NCBI RefSeq assembly: GCF_026341035.1
Contig: NZ_JAPEOQ010000002.1
Location: 2,852,001-2,916,000 of the forward strand
DNA length: 64,000 nucleotides
Direction of reading: 5' to 3'
Source: Streptomyces sp. NBC_01016
Lineage (GTDB): Bacteria > Actinomycetota > Actinomycetes > Streptomycetales > Streptomycetaceae
A program made the translations under genes and the position numbers. Position 1 is the stretch's first letter. Every line of letters begins with the position of its first letter. Positions 60,425-64,000 of the stretch are shown one piece after another. The notes below the pieces were generated by a model. That model was not told the origin of the DNA and searched no databases. It was given only the letters and a program-made list of their open reading frames with translations.

Positions 60425-61092
60425 GAGAGCCCCTGCTGTGGGTGGCGGCCCGGGGCGGGGCGACGCTGCGGCTGTCCGTCGAGCAGGGGGATCGAAGAGC
60501 GGGCGATGCCCGCTGGCAGAGCAAACCCCTCGCGGTAGAAGCCCGGCACGTCAACGGCACCAAGTGCTGTTGCCAGTCGAGGCGTGCTGCCTTCGGGCAA
60601 GTCGAGGACCACCTGGACGTCACCTCGCGGGTCGTACTCGAAAACGTAGTGCCGTTGACCGTCGCTGTCGTAGAAGTTCTTCTCGATCTTCGTCAACTGC
60701 CGGCCTATATCGATGTGCAGAGTCATCAAGGGGGCGTCATACGTGTCGTTTCGCTCGAGGCGGACCAGGTATCCGACACGGGCGCCGGAACCCGAGAACC
60801 TGTGAGAGACACTCCAGCGGTGGTTCCCGGTCTCCTGAACCGCCAACTGGATTCCAAAGGGGATGCCGGGGCAGCGTGCCAGGTGCTCCTCCCTGGCGCC
60901 ATCCAGGTCGCTTGTCCAGTGGTCAACGTGAAAAAGACGACCGGAATCGTAGAGTTCGGCGAACTGAGGTGTGCCGAACTCGTCGAGTTGAACGCATGTG
61001 TAGTCGCCCTCGTCCACGGCCTTCTCGCGACTTACCTCCTCTCCTGGGTACAGACCCCAATCCAGGTAATAGAGCTGACGTTCAGTGAGCAC
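60421..61092 (-). CDS. Hypothetical protein of the immunity-like island
   Basis: 223 residues, GTG start at 61092 with GAGG 5 bp upstream, translationally coupled to the 95-residue gene. The N-terminal half has WGLYPGEEVSREKAVDEGDYTCVQLDEFGTPQFAELYDSGRLFHVDHW; the C-terminal part is beta-rich (VGYLVRLERNDTYDAPLMTLHIDIGRQL, HYVFEYDPRGDVQVVLDLPEG). No signal peptide or membrane segment. Noticeably less GC-rich than surroundings. It could be an immunity or accessory protein with the small downstream gene; the function is unknown. Confidence 0.6.
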   Translation of the reverse strand: MLTERQLYYLDWGLYPGEEVSREKAVDEGDYTCVQLDEFGTPQFAELYDSGRLFHVDHWTSDLDGAREEHLARCPGIPFGIQLAVQETGNHRWSVSHRFSGSGARVGYLVRLERNDTYDAPLMTLHIDIGRQLTKIEKNFYDSDGQRHYVFEYDPRGDVQVVLDLPEGSTPRLATALGAVDVPGFYREGFALPAGIARSSIPLLDGQPQRRPAPGRHPQQGLS

Positions 61093-61442
61093 TTAGGCCT
61101 CGCAATTTGATGCGTGTCCGCGGGCAGATCGACCCCGATGGCGGTGAGGGCTTGGCGGCGATGGAAAAAACGGCCTGGCGCTCACGTGTGGCAGATCCGG
61201 TGGTGAACTGGCCTACCCAGGTACGTTCCAGGAGGCGCCGGGGAAGGTATTCGGACTCGACCTCGACCGGGATGCCCGCATCGAAGGCCATGCAGGCGGT
61301 GGCCAGCGGCCCGAGGGCGACCAACCCTTCGCCGTTCTGCGACCGGGCCGGGTCGCCGGTCCAGTACTACGGTTTCTCCAGGCGGGGTATCGGCCGGCGC
61401 GTCCTTGACCCAGTCGGCGGTCTGGTCTCGCTCGGAATTCAT
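61082..61442 (-). pseudogene. Truncated and frameshifted Imm49-like immunity gene
   Basis: Two pieces. A start (ATG at 61442 with GAGGAGG upstream, reading MNSERDQTADWVKDAPADTP) runs into a frame change near 61360. The other frame then reads YWTGDPARSQNGEG, LVALGPLATACMAFDAGIPV and EVESEYLPRRLLERTWVGQF, which resembles the C-terminal part of Imm49 immunity proteins. That frame has an in-frame TAG just before YWTGD, and about 150-200 expected residues are absent. Its 3' end overlaps the next gene by 11 bp. The family match is from memory and moderate. Confidence 0.5.
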
Positions 61443-61482
61443 CGGGGCGGGGTCCTCCTCGTTACGCAGCCGGTCACTCAGC

Positions 61483-62388
61483 CTATTTGTCGCGCTGCTC
61501 GGCCCTGATGCGGGTGATGAATCGGGCGGTCTCTTCCTCGGTGATCTCGATGTGATCGTCGTCGTTGTGGCCCAGTTCGTAGCGGCGCAAGTACTCCGTC
61601 GGTTCCCAACGCAGATGACGAGTGAAGGCCTCGTCGCGGAACGTCGTGCCGTCTCGGCGTCGGCGCACGATGCCGGCAGGTCGTTCACGGGGAAATTCGT
61701 CGTCCACGCGGGCGTAGTAGGTGACGGTGCCGGGAGGCGAGTTGAGTACCGTCACGGACGCCCCGCGACTGTTCAGCCACGACTCCAGCTCAAGTCCCGC
61801 CAGTTCGCGTATCGCATCGCCTTCGGAGAGCCGAGCCGGGCCGCGAATCTCACCGGAGAGGCCGGTGACGACGGTGCTGTCGTCGAGCTCGACGTCAAGG
61901 GTCGCATCGTGTGCGGACGCTCCGGTGAGGTCGGCGCCGAGCAGAGATACGTCCCCGAACGCCGCACCGTCGAGCGTCGCATGGCGGAACGACGCTGCTC
62001 GCGCATCCACGTTCCAGAGGTCTGCGCTGCGAAGGTCGGCGCGCGCAAGGACGGCGCCACGCAAACGTGTGTCACCGAGGCAGGCCTTTACCAGTGATGC
62101 CCCGGTGAGGTCCGCGTTGTCGAGCACGGCGTCCGCGCTCTGTGCACGGTACAAGTCCGCTTCCACGAGCTTTGCGTCGGTGAGGTTGGTGTCGAAAAGC
62201 GTCGCCAGTGCGAGGTCGGCTCCCGACAAGTCGACGCCTGACAAGTCGAGTTGCGAAGCGTCAAGAGTCGTGTCCGTATCGGTCGTCTCGCACCAGGCCG
62301 CCAGAGCCGCCGCGGCCGTCGGATCGGCCGGCATGACCCGTACGGTTCTGTTCACGTCACGGGAACCGGTCAACTCGCTCACTCCCAC
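61483..62388 (-). CDS. Pentapeptide-repeat protein with an extra C-terminal domain
   Basis: 301 residues. Residues 40-165 are pentapeptide repeats of the A(D/N)LxX type (LDLSGVDLSGADLALATLFDTNLTDAKLVEADL; ADLTGASLVKA; AVLARADLRSADLW), which fold as a right-handed square helix. The C-terminal 90 residues (VTYYARVDDEFPRERPAGIVRR; FTRHLRWEPTEYLRRYELGHNDDDHIEITEEET) form a separate domain. I associate it with small Streptomyces island proteins but cannot name it. GTG at 62388 or 62382, or the ATG at 62334, could be the start. It is 63 bp after the SUKH-4 gene on the same strand. Confidence 0.75.
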   Translation of the reverse strand: MGVSELTGSRDVNRTVRVMPADPTAAAALAAWCETTDTDTTLDASQLDLSGVDLSGADLALATLFDTNLTDAKLVEADLYRAQSADAVLDNADLTGASLVKACLGDTRLRGAVLARADLRSADLWNVDARAASFRHATLDGAAFGDVSLLGADLTGASAHDATLDVELDDSTVVTGLSGEIRGPARLSEGDAIRELAGLELESWLNSRGASVTVLNSPPGTVTYYARVDDEFPRERPAGIVRRRRDGTTFRDEAFTRHLRWEPTEYLRRYELGHNDDDHIEITEEETARFITRIRAEQRDK

Positions 62389-62451
62389 AGGGGTGTTTGG
62401 TGGCCTGGGACAGGCTGTCTTTCGTGCCGTTGTCGCGTGGCGCGGGTTGGC

Positions 62452-64000
62452 TCATTCGTTTTCGAAGACGTACGCCCAGGCAGGAGCCTCGCTGCCCTTG
62501 TCGTCGATCATGGTCAATGCCCCGAGGACATAGCCGAGGACATCCGGCTTCTCCTCACGGGGCGGCGGGAGGGTGTCTCGGATACGCAGCCCCGTCACCC
62601 ACCAGGCCACCATGGTCAGGAAGGCCTCCAGGCTGTGTGCCGCGGGCAGCGCGGCGAGTTCCTCCTCGTCGGGCCCCGTCGGAACACGCAATACGTGTCC
62701 TGTTGGGCCGTCGATGACGATCTCGCCTCCCATCCATCTGCCGATCTGGAAGAACGGTCCGGTCTCGTCGATGGGATCGATGTCGTCGGGCCACGAGGGC
62801 ATCTCCTCGAGGATCTCGACGTCCCAGTCGCAGTAGGGCAGGACTCTCATCCCGCCCTCGGCCACGTCGGGGAGGCCGAAGTCGAGAAGGAGTTCACGCG
62901 TCGGTTCGTGGGTCAGCCCGTCGGGGAGCTCTTCGGGTTCGACCGGAAAGATGTCGTCGAACAACAGGGGCAGCACTGTGTGATCCGTCTGATCGGGCCC
63001 AGGGGAGTCGACCGGCGTGTTTCCGTCGGCCGAGGCGTAGCTGCCGCTCAAAGGCCGGTTCAGGGAGCCGAGGCTTGTGAGGTCGATTCCGTCGGCAGCC
63101 TCGATGGCGACAAGTCCCGAGTCGCTCCCGAGGACGGTGATGTCGCCGACGGTCAGCGGGACGCACGGCCACAGAAAGGAGCGGTCGTTGCGGCGAGGGG
63201 GAGCCGCAGCGAACAACTCTCGGACAGTGGAGGGGCCGGTGCTGTCCCCCTCGGCCGGGTGCGGTTGCGTCTGGGCCTCCGGCGCGGGCTGAGGTGGCCA
63301 GGAGAGGTCCGCACGGTGCTCCCCCTCGTCCCCTTCCCAGGGTCCGGCGAGTCGTTCGCCGGTTTCCGCATCCCAGATGGAGGTGTACTCGGCCCGCGAT
63401 CCGACCATGAAGGACCGGTGTCGGCCCGCGACCGCGGGACGTTTTCGCCAGCGCACTTCCACCAACGCGTCGATCTTGCCTGATTGCAGATAAACGGGGT
63501 GGTATCCGCCCGGCGGCCGCCACTTCGCCCACTTCGCCTGCCAGGGCAATGACATGCTCGAAGCCGCGATGGCGGCGGCTGCCTCGTGGTCGTTGCGACT
63601 GAGGGTCATCAAATGCAGCCAGGAAGCCCATGAACGCTGGTTGTCGGGGACGACCCCCCATGTCCAAAGCTGCTTCGCGTCGGCAGCCGGGGTGTTCCCG
63701 GGAATGAGAAAGCCCACTGCGGTGCGACCGGCGTCCATCAGCACGCTCTTCGGGATGTTGGCGATCGCCTCGCCATTACGCCCAAGCTCTTCGTACGTCC
63801 CGGCCTGCACGGCATGCATGGCAAGACCGGTCGCGGCGTACAGCCCGAGGGCGCCGCTTCTGGCCCATCCGTCTGGGTGGCGGTAGGTGGGCATCGACTG
63901 CAGCAGCCAGTGGGACAAGTGGCTGTTGACGCGCCGCAGTTCGTCGGGTGCGGTCGCCGCGCGGAGAGCTTCGGCCACCCCCTCGTCGACGAAGGAGACA
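62452..64000 (-). CDS. Large SUKH-4 fusion protein (5' end outside window)
   Basis: About 516 codons are visible and still open at the right edge. The part seen includes the end of an NTPase-like region (VSFVDEGVAEALRA), helical repeats (GLAMHAVQAGTYEELGRNGEAIANIP; FLIPGNTPAADAKQLWTWGVVP; SLPWQAKWAKWRPPGGYHPVY), a SIWDAETGERLAGPWEGDEG beta segment and a C-terminal SUKH-4 domain (LLLDFGLPDVAEGGMRVLP; GRWMGGEIVIDGPTGHVLRVP). It is the apparently intact copy of the broken gene at 57408-59459 and shares its domain order. SUKH proteins act as immunity proteins against diverse nuclease and deaminase toxins; here the fused helical/NTPase part suggests a larger sensing role (inference). Confidence 0.75.
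   Translation of the reverse strand, partial: VSFVDEGVAEALRAATAPDELRRVNSHLSHWLLQSMPTYRHPDGWARSGALGLYAATGLAMHAVQAGTYEELGRNGEAIANIPKSVLMDAGRTAVGFLIPGNTPAADAKQLWTWGVVPDNQRSWASWLHLMTLSRNDHEAAAAIAASSMSLPWQAKWAKWRPPGGYHPVYLQSGKIDALVEVRWRKRPAVAGRHRSFMVGSRAEYTSIWDAETGERLAGPWEGDEGEHRADLSWPPQPAPEAQTQPHPAEGDSTGPSTVRELFAAAPPRRNDRSFLWPCVPLTVGDITVLGSDSGLVAIEAADGIDLTSLGSLNRPLSGSYASADGNTPVDSPGPDQTDHTVLPLLFDDIFPVEPEELPDGLTHEPTRELLLDFGLPDVAEGGMRVLPYCDWDVEILEEMPSWPDDIDPIDETGPFFQIGRWMGGEIVIDGPTGHVLRVPTGPDEEELAALPAAHSLEAFLTMVAWWVTGLRIRDTLPPPREEKPDVLGYVLGALTMIDDKGSEAPAWAYVFENE

Noticed and set aside
51560..64000. Complete phage-defence or polymorphic toxin system with an active effector
   Set aside because: No nuclease, active deaminase, reverse transcriptase, TIR or WXG/LXG secretion domain is visible; the visible components are immunity-like or degenerate.

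Overview
This is GC-rich actinobacterial DNA, almost certainly from a Streptomyces chromosome. The reasons are strong third-position GC bias, frequent GTG starts and ATGA/GTGA stop-start overlaps, Streptomyces-style -10 boxes, and a mix of catabolic clusters, LacI/TetR/IclR regulators and SUKH-type immunity genes. I see no rRNA, tRNA, CRISPR array, IS element or integrase.

Region 1 (1-23.6 kb) is an accessory catabolic region. It holds a CarAa-like Rieske oxygenase, an acyl-CoA ligase, two MDR reductases, two meta-cleavage-type alpha/beta hydrolases, short-chain dehydrogenases, two crotonases, a fused double-domain CaiB/BaiF CoA-transferase, an MHS-family symporter, an SsuA/TauA-type ABC importer with two tandem binding proteins, a secreted carboxylesterase and a carotenoid-oxygenase-type C=C cleaving dioxygenase. 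A 17-bp palindrome, about GGTCCG-N5-CGGACC, recurs in front of most of these units. Its layout fits the IclR regulator encoded in the middle of the region, so the genes look like one regulon feeding an aromatic or aryl-alkyl acid into CoA-dependent and ring-cleavage chemistry.

Region 2 (23.6-38.4 kb) starts with a LacI-controlled phytanoyl-CoA-type dioxygenase and a frameshifted sugar-porter. Next is a seven-gene minus-strand meta-cleavage operon: fumarylacetoacetase-fold hydrolase, cyclase, FAD monooxygenase, amidohydrolase-type decarboxylase, extradiol dioxygenase, second fumarylacetoacetase-fold protein, SDR. It is divergent from a LysR gene. An IclR gene, a phthalate-reductase-type flavoprotein and a CYP199-like P450 follow, probably O-demethylating para-alkoxybenzoates that then enter the ring-cleavage operon.

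Region 3 (38.4-51.4 kb) is a LacI-regulated sugar ABC importer plus GH78 alpha-L-rhamnosidase, a decayed GH3 tail, MerR and XRE regulators, and three NAD(P)H oxidoreductases.

Region 4 (51.5-64 kb) is a polymorphic-toxin/immunity-like island. It contains an NTPase-like protein with a degenerate P-loop, a composite protein with an inactivated deaminase fold joined to SUKH-4, a DUF4132-like protein, a broken and an apparently intact copy of a large SUKH-4 protein, a decayed Imm49-like gene, a pentapeptide-repeat fusion and several small, less GC-rich genes. The intact copy runs off the right edge.

A structural theme runs through the window: several operon gaps that are not stop-start overlaps are filled with short tandem repeats of 9 to 26 bp.
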